Of a stretch of 64,000 nt of DNA, positions 9,255 to 19,437 are shown in pieces. Position 1 is the first letter of the stretch, and the number at the start of each line of letters is the position of its first letter. The notes below the pieces were generated by a model. The model was not told where the DNA came from. It made no database searches and worked only from the letters and a program-made list of their open reading frames with translations. The stretch is taken from positions 192,886,813 to 192,950,812 of the forward strand of contig OX336397.1 of NCBI GenBank assembly GCA_946902985.2. Reading direction: 5' to 3'. This DNA is from Meconema thalassinum (lineage: Eukaryota > Arthropoda > Insecta > Orthoptera > Tettigoniidae). The position numbers and the translations under genes were made by a program.

Positions 9255-10719
9255 CACACATCAAAAAAAGTTTTGCATCACCTCGGTTCCCAGATCTCCG
9301 GCATATAGACGTTGACTGTGTATATTGTATCCAAGATACAGTCCCTTTGACTGTTCATAGATGTCACTAAAACTGCTCAAAGATGTAAACAACCATGCAT
9401 GAGCAGGGCCTATTAGACGGAGGGGGTACGACAGCCGATCAGTTCCAGTCATTCCACCAGGACGAAGGTACGCTGCTCATGTTGTCTGTAGTTCTACCAT
9501 GCCTAGAAGGTCAATACCGCAGTTCGATCGCGTCCGCATTGTTACTTTGTGTCAAGAAGGGCTCTCAACAAGGGAAGTTTCCAGGCGTCTCAGAGTGAAC
9601 CAAAGCGATGTTGTTCGGACATGGAGGAGGTACAGAGATACAGGAACTGTCGATGACAGGCCTCGCTCAGGCCGCCCAAGGGCTACTACTGTAGTGGATG
9701 ACCGCTACTTACGGATTGCCGCTCGGAGGAACCCTGACAGCAATGCCACCATGTTGAATAATGCGTTTCGTTCAGCCACAGGACGTCGTGTTTCAACTCA
9801 AACTGTGCGCAATAGGCTGCATGATGCGCAACTTCACTCCCGACGTCCATGGCGAGGTCCAGCTTTGCAACCCCGACACCATGCAGCGCGGTACAGATGG
9901 GCCCAACAACATGCTGAATGGACCCCACGGAATTGGCATCACGTTCTCTTCACCGATGAGTGTCGCATATGCCTTCAACCAGACAATCGTCGGAGACGTG
10001 TTTGGAGGCACCCTGGTCAGGCTGAACGTCTTAGACACACTGTCCAGCGAGTGCAGCAAGGTGGTGGTTCCCTGATGTTTTGGGGTGGCATTATGTGGGG
10101 CCGACGTACGCCACTGGTGGTCATGGAAGGCTCCGAAACGGCTTTACGATACCTGAATGACATCCTCCGACCCATAGTGCAACCATATCGGCAGAATATT
10201 GGAGAGGCATTTGTCTTCATGGACGACAATTCTCGACCTCATCGTGCACATCTTGTGAATGCGTTCCTTCAAGATAACGACATCGCTCGACTACAGTGGC
10301 CAGCATGTTCGCCAGACATGAACCCTATCGAACATGCCTGGGATAAGTTGAAAAGGGCTGTTTATGGACGTCTTGACCCACCAACCACTCTGAGAGATTT
10401 ACGCCGAATTGTCGTTGAGGAGTGGGACAATTTGGACCAACAGTGTCTTGATGAACTTGTGGATAGTATGCCACGACGAATACAGGCATGCATCAATGCA
10501 AGAGGACGTGCTACTGGGTATTAGAGGTAGTGGTGTGTACTGCAATCTGGACCACAAATGCTGAAAGTCTAGCTGTATGATGGTACAACATGCAATGTGT
10601 GGGTCTCATGAGCAATAAAACGAGCTGAAATGTTGTTTGTGTTGATCTCTATTCCCTTTGTATTTAAAGGTTCCGGAACTCTTGGAACCGAGGTGATGCA
10701 AAACTTTTTTTGATGTGTG
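9255..10719 (+). mobile_element. Tc1-like transposon, copy 1, complete
   Basis: Perfect 36-bp terminal inverted repeats (9255-9290 and 10684-10719), starting CACACATCAAAAAAAGTTTT, bounded by TA on each side (9253-9254 and 10720-10721), the canonical Tc1/mariner target duplication. It contains one transposase gene (9499-10524) and an AATAAA signal near 10614. Copy 2 at 39795-41261 is nearly identical. All parts needed in cis are present, so this may be a young and possibly mobile element. Confidence 0.97.
9499..10524 (+). CDS. Tc1-family transposase, intact ORF
   Basis: 341 residues, the usual length for the family. Residues about 1-110 form the bipartite helix-turn-helix DNA-binding region, with a GRPR AT-hook-like motif at 58-61. 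The catalytic core has D153 (FTDECR), D243 (FMDDN) and E278 (SPDMNPIEHAW), with 34 residues between the last two: a complete DD34E triad. The glycine-rich box SLMFWGGIMW lies between the first and second D. The protein cuts at the terminal inverted repeats and inserts the element at TA in the nucleus. The start ATG gives the complete N-terminal domain. Relative to copy 2 it differs at seven residues, including K283 where copy 2 has the commoner M, and C against W near residue 333. Whether it is active cannot be told from sequence. Confidence 0.95.
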   Translation: MPRRSIPQFDRVRIVTLCQEGLSTREVSRRLRVNQSDVVRTWRRYRDTGTVDDRPRSGRPRATTVVDDRYLRIAARRNPDSNATMLNNAFRSATGRRVSTQTVRNRLHDAQLHSRRPWRGPALQPRHHAARYRWAQQHAEWTPRNWHHVLFTDECRICLQPDNRRRRVWRHPGQAERLRHTVQRVQQGGGSLMFWGGIMWGRRTPLVVMEGSETALRYLNDILRPIVQPYRQNIGEAFVFMDDNSRPHRAHLVNAFLQDNDIARLQWPACSPDMNPIEHAWDKLKRAVYGRLDPPTTLRDLRRIVVEEWDNLDQQCLDELVDSMPRRIQACINARGRATGY

Positions 10720-10834
10720 TATTATATGTATCCTAATCTTGTGAACGGACTGCAAAATATTACAATAAAAAGAAAAAAAGAGTGCCATATCCCCTCCAGC
10801 GACGTAGGTGACCTGAATTAGAGTCCTTGACTAA

Positions 10835-11064
10835 GTCAAGGGATCACTAACCAGGCATCCCGAGCCAGAGTTTGCGTGTGGTAGGGTGGCCAGTTCCTTT
10901 CCACTCCTTCTTCTGCCATAGCTCCGGCAGGTTCCCATTTTGCATCACGAGACCCCGCACCAGACCATACCAAGACTTTTAAATTCTTGGCAGAGCCGGG
11001 GATCGAACCCGGTACCTCGGAGGGGACAGCCAACAATGCTAGCCACTGCGCCATGAGGTGCTAA
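10835..11064 (-). mobile_element. SINE-C-like copy
   Basis: On the minus strand the head reads 'gcgcagtggctagcattgtt', then a B box within 'accgggttcgatccccggct', then 'gccaagaatttaaaag', as in other SINE-C heads. The body after that is diverged from the longest copy, so this may be a separate subfamily. Confidence 0.75.
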
Positions 11065-11605
11065 AAATTTTACAAGAAGAACATAAAATGTATTTAGTAA
11101 ATAAACATTATGATAATAGCCTATCTTCGCAACCAGAAAAGCAGCAGTCTTTATAGAGCTCAGAACGTCTAAATAACCATCGCATAATTCATACGATTGT
11201 GAAAGGCCTTCGATTTGTTCTTATGTTGAGAATAACTTTTTCGGTCAGGAGCAACGAAAATTACGTTTAAAATACATATTGTACATAATTAAAACGTACA
11301 AAAGAAAAACATATATATAACTTACTGTGACCTTTAGCGCCCAATCTAGTCTGTAAGTCTCTATTTTGAAACAAGTCGCCACCATGATTCTCTATTAGCA
11401 GTTAGCACTACGGTCGCCTCTGCTTCTACGTCTCTCACTTTGAAATCGTTCAAAACGGAATCTAAACATCGCCTCCTAGGTCTGCTTCTCCTTCTCTTAC
11501 CCTCTACAGCCGAACTCAATGTAATATCTCCTCTCCCATTCTCTTCACATTACCCCACCATGTGAGTCAACTCATACAAACAGCTTCATCTAGCGTATTA
11601 ATAAC
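11065..11605. other. No feature recognised
   Basis: AT-rich sequence between a SINE and a mariner. There is no ORF over 60 codons and no repeat match seen. Confidence 0.5.
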
Positions 11606-11607
11606 TA

Positions 11608-12928
11608 TAAGGTGCGTTCAAAAAGTAACGAGCTGGAGGCATAGTTACAGAAACCAGTACCTGTATGTTAGAAGTATTGGTCCTGGCTGTTGAGGCACTT
11701 GTCCCACTGTGACACGAGGCGGTGAATTGCTATCTCATAAAATTACCTGGGCTGCGATGTGAACCAGTTCAGCACGTACAGCTGGACGTCGGCGTCTGAG
11801 GTGAATCGTTGGCCCCGCAGAGCCCTTTTCAGGGGACCAAACATGGCGTAATCACAGGGAGAGAGGTCTGGACTGTATGGCGGGTTGCCGAGAACCTCCC
11901 ATTTGAATTTCTGCAGGAGTGCCGCGACGGTGTTGGCCGTATGAGGTCGCGCATTGTCGTGGAGCAGAATGACCCCACGGGTGAGATTGCCTGGTCGTTT
12001 TGTTTTGATTGCTTGGCGAAGGGTGGTCAAGGTTTGCGAGTAACGCTGGGCATTCACTGTTGTCCCGTGGGGCACGAAGAGTATCAGAATGGGGCCACCT
12101 TGGCCAAAGAAGAACGTCAGCATTACCTTTCCTGCACTCGTGTGGATGGTCTTGCCTTTTTTGGGTGGTGGTGACCCTGGATGCTTCCACTGGAGGCTTT
12201 GTCGTTTCAATTCTGGTTCGAAGTGATGACACATGACTCATCTACAGCCACCACTCGTGCCAGGAACCCATTCCCTTCCCTCGCATAGCGCTGCAGATGA
12301 CCAAGACAGTGGGCCATTCGACATGCTTCCTGGTGTGGTTGAAGACTGTGGGGCACCCATTGGGCACACACTTTGCGCAAGTGCAGTCGTTACTTCATGA
12401 TGGTGTGCACACTTCTGACGCTCAATCCGACCACGGCGCTATGGCGTTCATTGTCACTCGGCGGTCCTGGGTAATTAGTACATCAACCAGCTGGACGTTG
12501 TCATCGGTAATGCAGGGGGGTGCCCCAGACCGGGCATCATCGGCTAACGACACCCGTCCTTCCCTGAAGCGCTTGTGCCACGCCTTGACCCTTGTAAGGG
12601 ACATGCAGTGTTCACCGTACACTTGTGATATTCGGCGATGAATGTCCGTTCCCCCTACTCCTTCCGCTGTCAGAAACCGAACAACACCTCCTTGCTCTTC
12701 GTTTGACGCCTCCATGTCACTGTTTGCAATGGCAGCGTTGGACGATTGATGCATGCTGCTGCTCGCTTTGTATCGTCACGTGACGTGCACGCGTGCCCTC
12801 TAGCGACGGGCTGTGACCCTCCACGCTCTGGTCGGAACCACACCTCGTTACAAACGCCACGATTAGCCGATTTCGTCACCGGTTTGCGCATTCCAGCCTC
12901 CGGCTCGTTACTTTTTGAACGCACCTTA
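11608..12928 (-). mobile_element. mariner transposon, decayed
   Basis: Terminal inverted repeats of about 33 bp with one mismatch, starting TAAGGTGCGTTCAAAAAGTA (11608 and, in complement, 12928), flanked by TA at 11606-11607 and 12929-12930. The length, 1321 bp, is normal for a full mariner. The transposase inside is broken by stops and frameshifts, so the copy is non-autonomous, although its ends are well kept. Confidence 0.95.
11668..12754 (-). pseudogene. mariner transposase pseudogene (DD34D)
   Basis: Pieces in several frames together cover a whole mariner transposase. The N-terminal helix-turn-helix part (12754 down to about 12425) includes 'RISQVYGEHCMSLTRV' and 'WHKRFREGR'. A middle part in another frame holds the first catalytic aspartate (AVDES, near 12246). 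The C-terminal part (12234-11743) has HDNARPH and PPYSPDLSPCDY, with 34 residues between the second and third D. I see a frameshift near 12425, an in-frame TAA near 12385, a one-base deletion right after the first aspartate motif (near 12240), and an in-frame TAA at about 11743-11745. Without that last stop the frame would reach 11668. No functional product is possible. Confidence 0.93.
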
Positions 12929-12997
12929 TAACTTAGCCTTCATTACAGTGCCCACGCTATAACTGTGCTGGTCAGCTATACCATTGCTTCCAGGTAA

Positions 12998-13338
12998 AAA
13001 ATGAAAATCTACAGCTTGCTTTCAGTCGACCGACCAGGTCAGGGAATGGAATGAATGAAGCCCCAATCTAGTGGCGAGGGTATTATGAACTGTGCCGGCT
13101 GCCGAAGCCTGTCGCAATCCCCTGGGGGCAATGATTAAATGAATGACAGATGAAATGAAATTATAGTGGAAAGTGTTGCTGGAATGGAATTGTTGACAGT
13201 GATAACCGGAGTACCCGGAGAAAAACCTGTCTGCCTCCGTTTGTCCAGCACAAATCTCACATGGAGTGACCGGGATTTGAACCACGGACCCAGCGGTGAG
13301 AGGCCGGCGTGCTGCCGTCTAAGCCACGGAGGCTTAAT
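12998..13338 (-). mobile_element. SINE-H with 16-bp target duplication
   Basis: Flanked by CATTGCTTCCAGGTAA (12982-12997) and CATTACTTCCAGGTAA (13339-13354), one mismatch. On the minus strand the head is tRNA-like, with 'gcttagacggcagcacgccg' and a B box (GGTTCAAATCCC). The body includes 'gccccagggatt' in complement. This is the only full copy of this family in the window. Confidence 0.85.
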
Positions 13339-13771
13339 CATTACTTCCAGGTAAGGTACTGGATATCGACTGTAGGCCTACTAGCCTGAACAAAAATATT
13401 TCTCAAATTGGCACGCTGACAATAGTGTGGCAAACACTGCGTGCATTAGTCGGTTGACAGAACTCCCCAGCCCCACAAAGTGGGGTAATGTCTTATGAAT
13501 AGGAGCTGACAGCTCGAATTCTCAGAAATGCACTGCGAGCACTGTTCGAGTACCCTCCAGTCATTGCTCAAATCCATGTGTCCCAACAATAATTCGTGCT
13601 ACCCTCATCCATTACCTCTAGCTTAGCCTATGTAATCCTGTGTCTACCGAACTCTCACTTCCATAACGCAAGGTCGATCTCAATTCTGAGCGATGTAGGG
13701 AGAGTGAAAGCTCACTTCATTAGCTTTTCTACACCTGAATCTGTTATTCTGAGAGAATGCACAGCTTAAGT

Positions 13772-14240
13772 TTTTTTTCGCTTCGCTATCATTTTATCCT
13801 CCAGGATCGGCTTTTCCCACGGACTAAGCGAGGGATCCCACCTCTACCTGGAGCTTGAGACTATGGGTGGGGGATACAACTGGGGTGTGTGACCAGCACG
13901 ACGCCCAGGCGGCCTCGCTTGCAAAGCGAACAGGGGCCTGATGAAGGGATGGAAAGAGTGGGAGGGTTTGACAAGGAAGTGGGAAGGAGGCGGCCATGGC
14001 CTTACGGTAGGTACCATCCCGACATTTGCCCGAAGACGAAGTGGGAAACCACGGAAAACCACTTCGAGGATGTCTGAGGGGGAATCGAACCCCCTCTACT
14101 CATTTGGGCCACCCGAGGCAGAGTAGACCCCGTTCCAGTCCTCATACCACTTTTCAAATTTCGTGGCAGAGCCGGGAATCGAACCCAGGACCTCCGGGGC
14201 GGCAGCTAATCATGCTGACCGCTACGCTACGGAGGCGACT
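13772..14240 (-). mobile_element. SINE-D copy with 11-bp target duplication
   Basis: Flanked by ACAGCTTAAGT at 13761-13771 and 14241-14251. At 469 bp it is long for a SINE. The minus-strand head is 'gcgtagcggtcagcatgatt' with a B box at about 14173-14185. A second, perfect B-box-like site lies about 84 nt downstream (14090-14101). The body shares 'aagtggttttccgtggtttc' with other families, and the 3' end at 13772 is T-rich on the plus strand, i.e. an A-rich tail. Confidence 0.9.
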
Positions 14241-14347
14241 ACAGCTTAAGTACAGTACTTAAAATGATCCACCTGCTCCAAATTAGAACCTCCTACCTGG
14301 CATTTTATTTTCTTGCATTTCTTCCCTAGCGAGATAACCTTCATCTT

Positions 14348-14478
14348 TAGAATGCATGTGGGATTTTCGAAATTAAATGCCATGTCCTGTGGTTCGGATT
14401 ACACGTGAAAAGGAGGTCCCGTGGCACATAACGCGAGATTAATGGTCATGTTAAACTACAAGCTTCCTTTTTCTTTGG
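14348..14478 (+). mobile_element. SINE-A 3' fragment
   Basis: Starts within 'aatgcatgtgggattttcga' and ends at 'ctacaagcttcctttt'. The promoter half is missing, so the copy is 5'-truncated. Confidence 0.8.
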
Positions 14479-14503
14479 AATGCTGATTTTCATACCACAT
14501 TCC

Positions 14504-14731
14504 CTACAATTCTGTTGTAAGTTCTAACACGTTGGCCTGTAAGCTTTCGACGGAGTCTGTCATTACAACCAGGCCATCAGCATAGGCCAGACTGCTTACC
14601 TGGTTTCCACCTAATTGAATTCCACCCATACAGTTCATGCCTTCAGCAAATGGTCCTATATAAAATAAACAGTAATGGTGAAATATTACAGCCTCACCTA
14701 ACTCCTGTAACAACTTTAAACCAACCATCAA
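14504..14731 (-). pseudogene. LINE reverse transcriptase palm fragment
   Basis: A 75-residue open stretch containing 'GIQLGGNQVSSLAYADGLVV' followed by 'SVESLQANVLEL', the motif C region of a non-LTR reverse transcriptase. The expected YADD reads YADG, so a catalytic aspartate is lost. The GxxLGG...LAYADD arrangement resembles R2-like LINEs more than the RTE copy at 20625, but the piece is too short to place. No flanking RT motifs were found. Confidence 0.75.
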
Positions 14732-14933
14732 CTCTCACTGCAGCCTGATTATCAACAACTACAAAGTACTGTAGGCCTAAATAAAACTCCACAGATATAT
14801 ATTTGTGGGGGAGGGGGAGCTTGAAAATGGGAATGCTAAAGAAAGCATGTCAAGAAAGGAACAAAGATAGACAGGCCCGCACTTCCTTGTCCTAGGGCCC
14901 ATGTTCGCTCTCGACAGCCCTGCTAAATATAGG

Positions 14934-15486
14934 CCTACACACCAAAAGAGTTTTACATAACACTTGTTTGCCATGATGCAGAGCGTATGTGGGATTGTGG
15001 ACGAGGTTATCACAAAAGAGACGGCATTCTGACAAATCCTGCAGACTTTATTCATGTGTGAAAAGAAAATTACTCACTGGAAGACATTTGGCCGACCCGT
15101 TAAACAGGTAAGCTACTGATATCTGTTGTAATATTGCCATCCTGTGAAGTTTCAATAAGGAACATGGCCACCACGGGCGTCCAGCAGAGCTCTTACTCGC
15201 CGTGGCATACCGATACCACAGATCAAGTTGTCCAGGTCCTCTTGAGGCAGGCGATCCCACTCTTTGACGTCGGCCTCGATGCTCTCTTGGTGGGTTATGG
15301 AAAGGCGTGGACGCTGAGCAATAGCACGCTTCAGCATATCCCAGACCTGTTCGATACAGTTCATGTCCGGCGACATCGCAGGCCAGTCCATTCGTGCAAT
15401 CGTGGACTCCTGGAGGAAGTCTTGTACCACCGCTGTTCGATGTGGTAAGTATAGCCTATGCAAAACTTTTTTGATGTGTATAATAT
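14934..15486 (-). mobile_element. Internally deleted Tc1-like element
   Basis: The right end reads 'gcaaaacttttttgatgtgt' (15460-15479), matching the terminal repeat of the complete Tc1 copies. The left end 'cacaccaaaagagttttaca' (14936) is a diverged match. TA is present at both junctions. Only the C-terminal part of a transposase remains. It belongs to a related but distinct Tc1 lineage, since the protein differs clearly from that of the 9255 copy. Confidence 0.7.
15152..15445 (-). pseudogene. Tc1 transposase C-terminal fragment
   Basis: The frame (open up to 15724 by chance fusion with SINE sequence) carries PHRTAVVQDFLQ, then DWPAMSPDMNCIEQVWDMLK with the catalytic glutamate, and ends with GMPRRVRALLDARG, as the intact copies end with SMPRRIQACINARG. 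Everything N-terminal of the second catalytic aspartate is deleted, and the remaining part abuts the terminal repeat at 15460. It cannot be catalytic. Confidence 0.88.
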
Positions 15487-15600
15487 CCAAATGCTGCACT
15501 ACCTGTAAATTCAATACAAGGTTTTCGGTCGCCTTCCCTGTATGAGTGTCAATTCTTATCCAATCCCAAAATTGAGTTGTTATTGCTAATATTATTATTG

Positions 15601-15790
15601 ACCGACTACGGTGGCCGAGAGCGCTAACTCTAGTTTCGCTGGCATCGGGAAAGCGTGGCATTGAATTCCAACATGACCGCCCTGAAAATGGTTTTCGTTG
15701 TTTCCCATTTTCACCCCCAGGCAAACGCCGGAACGAGTCCTTTCAACAAATTTACAGACGATTTCCTTCCAAAATCCCTTCTTTAATTAG
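15601..15790 (+). mobile_element. SINE-G-like copy
   Basis: Tail part with 'ttgtttcccattttcacccc', 'aggcaaacgccgg' and 'gatttccttccaaaatccc', matching 47125-47416. The head ('gactacggtggccgagagcg') is degraded and the B box is poor. Confidence 0.65.
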
Positions 15791-16055
15791 ACCCAAGGTA
15801 GTGGTCACCTGTCACCATCCCCAGTTGTATCTGCTGACTAAGTATGTTTAGCTACCAGGCATCGTCCTTGTGACGGTAGGAGAAGGATACATCGCAGAGT
15901 GATTTCATATCTGTTTATCAGTGCCTTACACTATATTTAGATTACACTGAAGGGGGTCACTGAAAAGACAAAGCCCCACTTCGCATTTAAGATGCGTCAG
16001 AGCTCCGTGGGTGAGCCGAGCAGGGAGGATTAGCGACTTTAAATATATTATTACT

Positions 16056-17012
16056 AGCAACCCACCCCGACTTCGCCCGGTATCTTTAACGCTTTACCCA
16101 GCGTAAGCTTAAAAGGCGTTTTTTTTCTTCGATTTCAATGAAATAGCCTACGACCTAGGCTATATCCCTTTTGCGTCTCGGCATTATTAATTAATTATAT
16201 TATCATTAGATAGCATGTGCTACGATTTCTTGTCAGACATAATTTAAGAATGCGAGGTTCATGAAACACAAATCCTCCTTCCGTTCAATCCAAACTTGAC
16301 TGTATTCTGCGGAACGAAAGCTGCAACACTGGGGAGATAAAGACACTTATAGTGGGTGATGCGTCGGCCCCGTGGTGTAGGGGTAGCGCGCCTGCCTCTC
16401 ACCTGGAGGCCCCGGGTTCGATTCCCGGCTCGGTCAGGGATTTTAGAAACTGACATGAGGGCTGGAACGGGGTGCATTCAGCCTCGTGAGGACAATTGAG
16501 TAGCTGTCTGAGAGTGAGCCGGCGCCCCGGTCACGAAAACCATGATTACGGTCGAGGGGACCTGATGCGCTGACTACGTGTCACCCCAGTATCTGCGGAC
16601 CAATGGCAGGGCAGCGGCCGCTTGGTAGGCCTATGCCCTTCATTGGCTGTAGTGCCACGTGGTTAGTTAGTGGGCGATGTATTGAAGATAGAGATATGCT
16701 GTCCAGCACTTTTTTTGTAAAACTTTTCATGCTGAACAATTCTTACAATCATAGTATACAGATATTTTTAGCGGTTTACCCAACGTAAGCTTAAAAGGCG
16801 CGCGGACGACAGGTCTTTTCTTCGACTTGAATCACTGAAATCGTTACTCGGCTTCCTTTGGCCATGAATGAATGTTTTTTACAAAAACCTTCCTCGAGAA
16901 ATCCTTTACAGAATGGTGATAACCGCATCGAAATCCATCCAGTGGTTCTCGAGATTACCCGGAACATCCAAGAATCGGGGACTTTGTTTTATCTTAAAAG
17001 TAGAGAAGAGAT
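16056..17012 (+). repeat. Dispersed repeat family R, copy 1
   Basis: Begins with 'ctagcaacccaccccgactt' and 'cgcccgg', a GC-rich start widespread in insect repeats as I recall it, and ends at 'gggactttgttttat'. It is colinear with copy 2 (18622-19437): 'gcgtaagcttaaaaggcg', 'tttacagaatggtgataacc' and 'ccatccagtggttc' occur in the same order. A SINE-E (16362-16668) splits it. The superfamily is unknown to me, and no coding sequence is visible. Confidence 0.75.
16362..16668 (+). mobile_element. SINE-E (tRNA-Glu-like) with 11-bp duplication
   Basis: Flanked by AGTGGGTGATG (16351-16361) and AGTGGGCGATG (16669-16679), one mismatch. The head resembles a tRNA-Glu with a CTC-like loop: 'ggccccgtggtgtaggggta', 'gcctctcacc' and the perfect B box GGTTCGATTCC. 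The anticodon and acceptor stems do not close well and 230 nt of non-tRNA body follow, so it is a SINE and not a tRNA gene. A scrap of the tail recurs at 42295-42380. Confidence 0.88.
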
Positions 17013-17526
17013 TATTTTTCTCGGGGCTCAGTGGTAGAGGGTCCACCTCATGCTACCGAGTCGATTTCCGGCCGAGAAAATCGGATTTTTGAAAGGTGGC
17101 AAAATTCCACGGCATTCCGTGTCGTACGACATTTGATGATTACAAGACACAGCGTAGGCCTATATGCTAAATTGGCAAAAGTTTTATCCGTATTGACTAA
17201 TTGTAATAGGTAGGCCTATGTATTGGCAAGGCAGATTACACAATACATATTAGACACAAATAATTCAATCCCAGTCACATGTAGCCCACTCGAGTTCTGG
17301 TTAGTCCGTTAGTTGAGGGGAATATCTTATACCGGTATATGTATTTAGGGTACCGTACCTATAGGTCTCTGCCGGTTAAGCTCTCACCTCCGAGGTTAAG
17401 AATCAAATTCTGGCAGTCAGGATGCTCAAATAAAAGAGACCGTAGTTGTAGATTTACTGCCACGATAATTTAAAAAAATCAACTTTGTTACCTACAACCA
17501 CCTCAATTTTAAGGATTGTTAAAAAA

Positions 17527-17716
17527 GTAAGGAAGATTGTAGTTTTACGTGACTGTTAATCTTGTGATCATGAGCCACGGGACGTCCATTTTACGTGGAA
17601 TCCGAACCACAGGCCGTGATATTTCACTTCGAAAATCTCACATGCATTGACCGGTAATCGAACCCGCTCCACCTTGGTGAGAGACAAACAGCTTGACCAC
17701 TGCACCATCGCGCCCC
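17527..17716 (-). mobile_element. SINE-A copy (in right arm)
   Basis: Minus-strand SINE-A with the head 'gcgatggtgcagtggtcaag', a slightly altered B box (GGTTCGATTACC) and the family body. It is the counterpart of the copy at 4226-4405. Confidence 0.85.
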
Positions 17717-17779
17717 AGAGGAATGTTAAACTTCATATTATTATCGACCACGCTAGTTATGCCACAGGGTCAGACTATC

Positions 17780-17935
17780 TCGGAACTCGATAGACGAGTG
17801 TGCTGGAAATTTACCCTTGAAATGACTTTCCCTGGTTTTCCATTTTTAACTCGAGGCGAACACCGGAATAATACCTTCTAATTGGTCACGGCCACTTCCT
17901 TCCAAATCTTTGGTCATTTTCTTCTTTCAGTTCAT
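17780..17935 (+). mobile_element. SINE-G fragment
   Basis: Contains 'ttccctggttttccattttt', 'aggcgaacaccgg' and 'ggccacttccttccaaatc', the body of SINE-G. The promoter is not recognisable. Confidence 0.6.
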
Positions 17936-18621
17936 CTCTCAGTAACTCTTCTGATGAGTTTGTCTTCAAGAAGGGCATCAGAACATCGTCTCTGAAATTC
18001 TTCTGAACCTGTAGAAACCGGAATTATAATGGGTGGATACTCATTTTTTATTACATTAGAATTGAGCCGCTATGGCCAGCATTTTAACACTGAATTTAAT
18101 TTTTGACTAGATCTTGTTCTACCAGACTTGACATCCTCCCAATATTTCTCTAGTCCAACGATCAATGCCTTTATAGTGTTTCTGGTGAAGGCCGTCTCAG
18201 TCTCCTGGCCTTAGATTGCACTTAAGAATCCTGATAGATTTTATCAATTTGTCGACTCAAATCTGTCGTAGTTTTTTTTTCCTTCTGGAATACTAATTTG
18301 CATCAGGTCTTTCTCACATTCTTGGAACTATCTCCATTTAGTTGTCTTCGAAATTCTAGATTTTCTTAGTCGGTCATCAATCATAGGGAAGATGTGCCCA
18401 TAGAACAGCAATTATTTCCTTTTGATAGACGACATTATTGGTTCTATCTATGTGTATAGTTGTTCACTGAATGTCAATCATACCTGCCCACCAACCCATC
18501 TGTTGCCTAAAATCTTCCGTAATATCCTTCGATTTAATAATTTATTATTATTCCTTTTATCGAAGGGTTGGTAGCTGAATTACTTCGGACCTGGGAGACT
18601 AATCAATTAGGTAATAAACTA

Positions 18622-19437
18622 ACAACCCGCCCCGACTTCGCCTGGGAACAGTTATGGATACATTACGTGATAAGCGCTTTTTATGTCAATGAACCTATAT
18701 CCGTTTTACGTCTCGGCATGATGGTTTAAAATCACTGACTGGACTATTAATTATATTATCATGGAAATGCAAGTGGAACGAATTTTTGACAGACGTAATT
18801 TAAGAATGGCGAGGTGCATGAAACTCAAATCCCCCTTCCATCAAATCTAAACTTGACTGTGTATTTTGCAAAATTAAGAAAAGTCGAGTTGCACTTCCGG
18901 GGAAGCTCCCAACACAACCACTCTTAATACAACACAACTCGATAGTTTGCTGCTGGCTGTATCTGGGGTAATAGGCTCGCCCGCTAGTTAGGCTGTAACT
19001 TGGGTGATAGGCTCGCCCCTAGCTAGTTCGTAAATTGTCACGTCAGAAATTGAATGGAGATTGTTGGAAGAAATGAAAAATTAAGAACACTCACAGTGGG
19101 TGATGTATTGATAGAGATTAGCTCTAACATATTTTTTTTAGAACTTTCCATGCTGGACAATTCATACACTCATAGTATATTGATATTTTTAACGGTTTGC
19201 TCAGCGTAAGCTTAAATAGCACACGGACGCCAGGTATTTTTTTGACATTTTCACTGAAATCGTTACTGCTTGGATTCCTTCGATCATAAATAAATAATTT
19301 TCTACGGAAACCTTCCACCAGATATCCTTTACAGAATGGTGAAAACCGCATTAAAATCCGTCCAGTGGTTCTGGAGATTGCCAGACAAATACAAAAATGG
19401 GGGACTTTCTTTTATACTAAGTAGAGATTATCTTTTA
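18622..19437 (+). repeat. Dispersed repeat family R, copy 2
   Basis: Starts 'actaacaacccgccccgact' followed by 'tcgcctggg', and ends 'gggggactttcttttatact'. It has an extra internal section (about 18890-19030) with two tandem 'gtgataggctcgcccctag'-like units that copy 1 lacks. The left duplication arm holds the 3' part of a third copy at 3926-4145 in reverse. Confidence 0.75.

Noticed and set aside
9686..10229. Additional ORFs on either strand within the Tc1 copies
   Set aside because: They are shadows of the transposase reading frame and repeat identically in copy 2.
15446..15724. N-terminal extension of the ORF that contains the Tc1 fragment
   Set aside because: It crosses the transposon's terminal repeat into SINE-G sequence, so it is a chance fusion.
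16366..16436. Possible real tRNA-Glu gene
   Set aside because: The B box is perfect, but acceptor and anticodon stems do not pair, a SINE body follows and the unit is bounded by target-site duplications.
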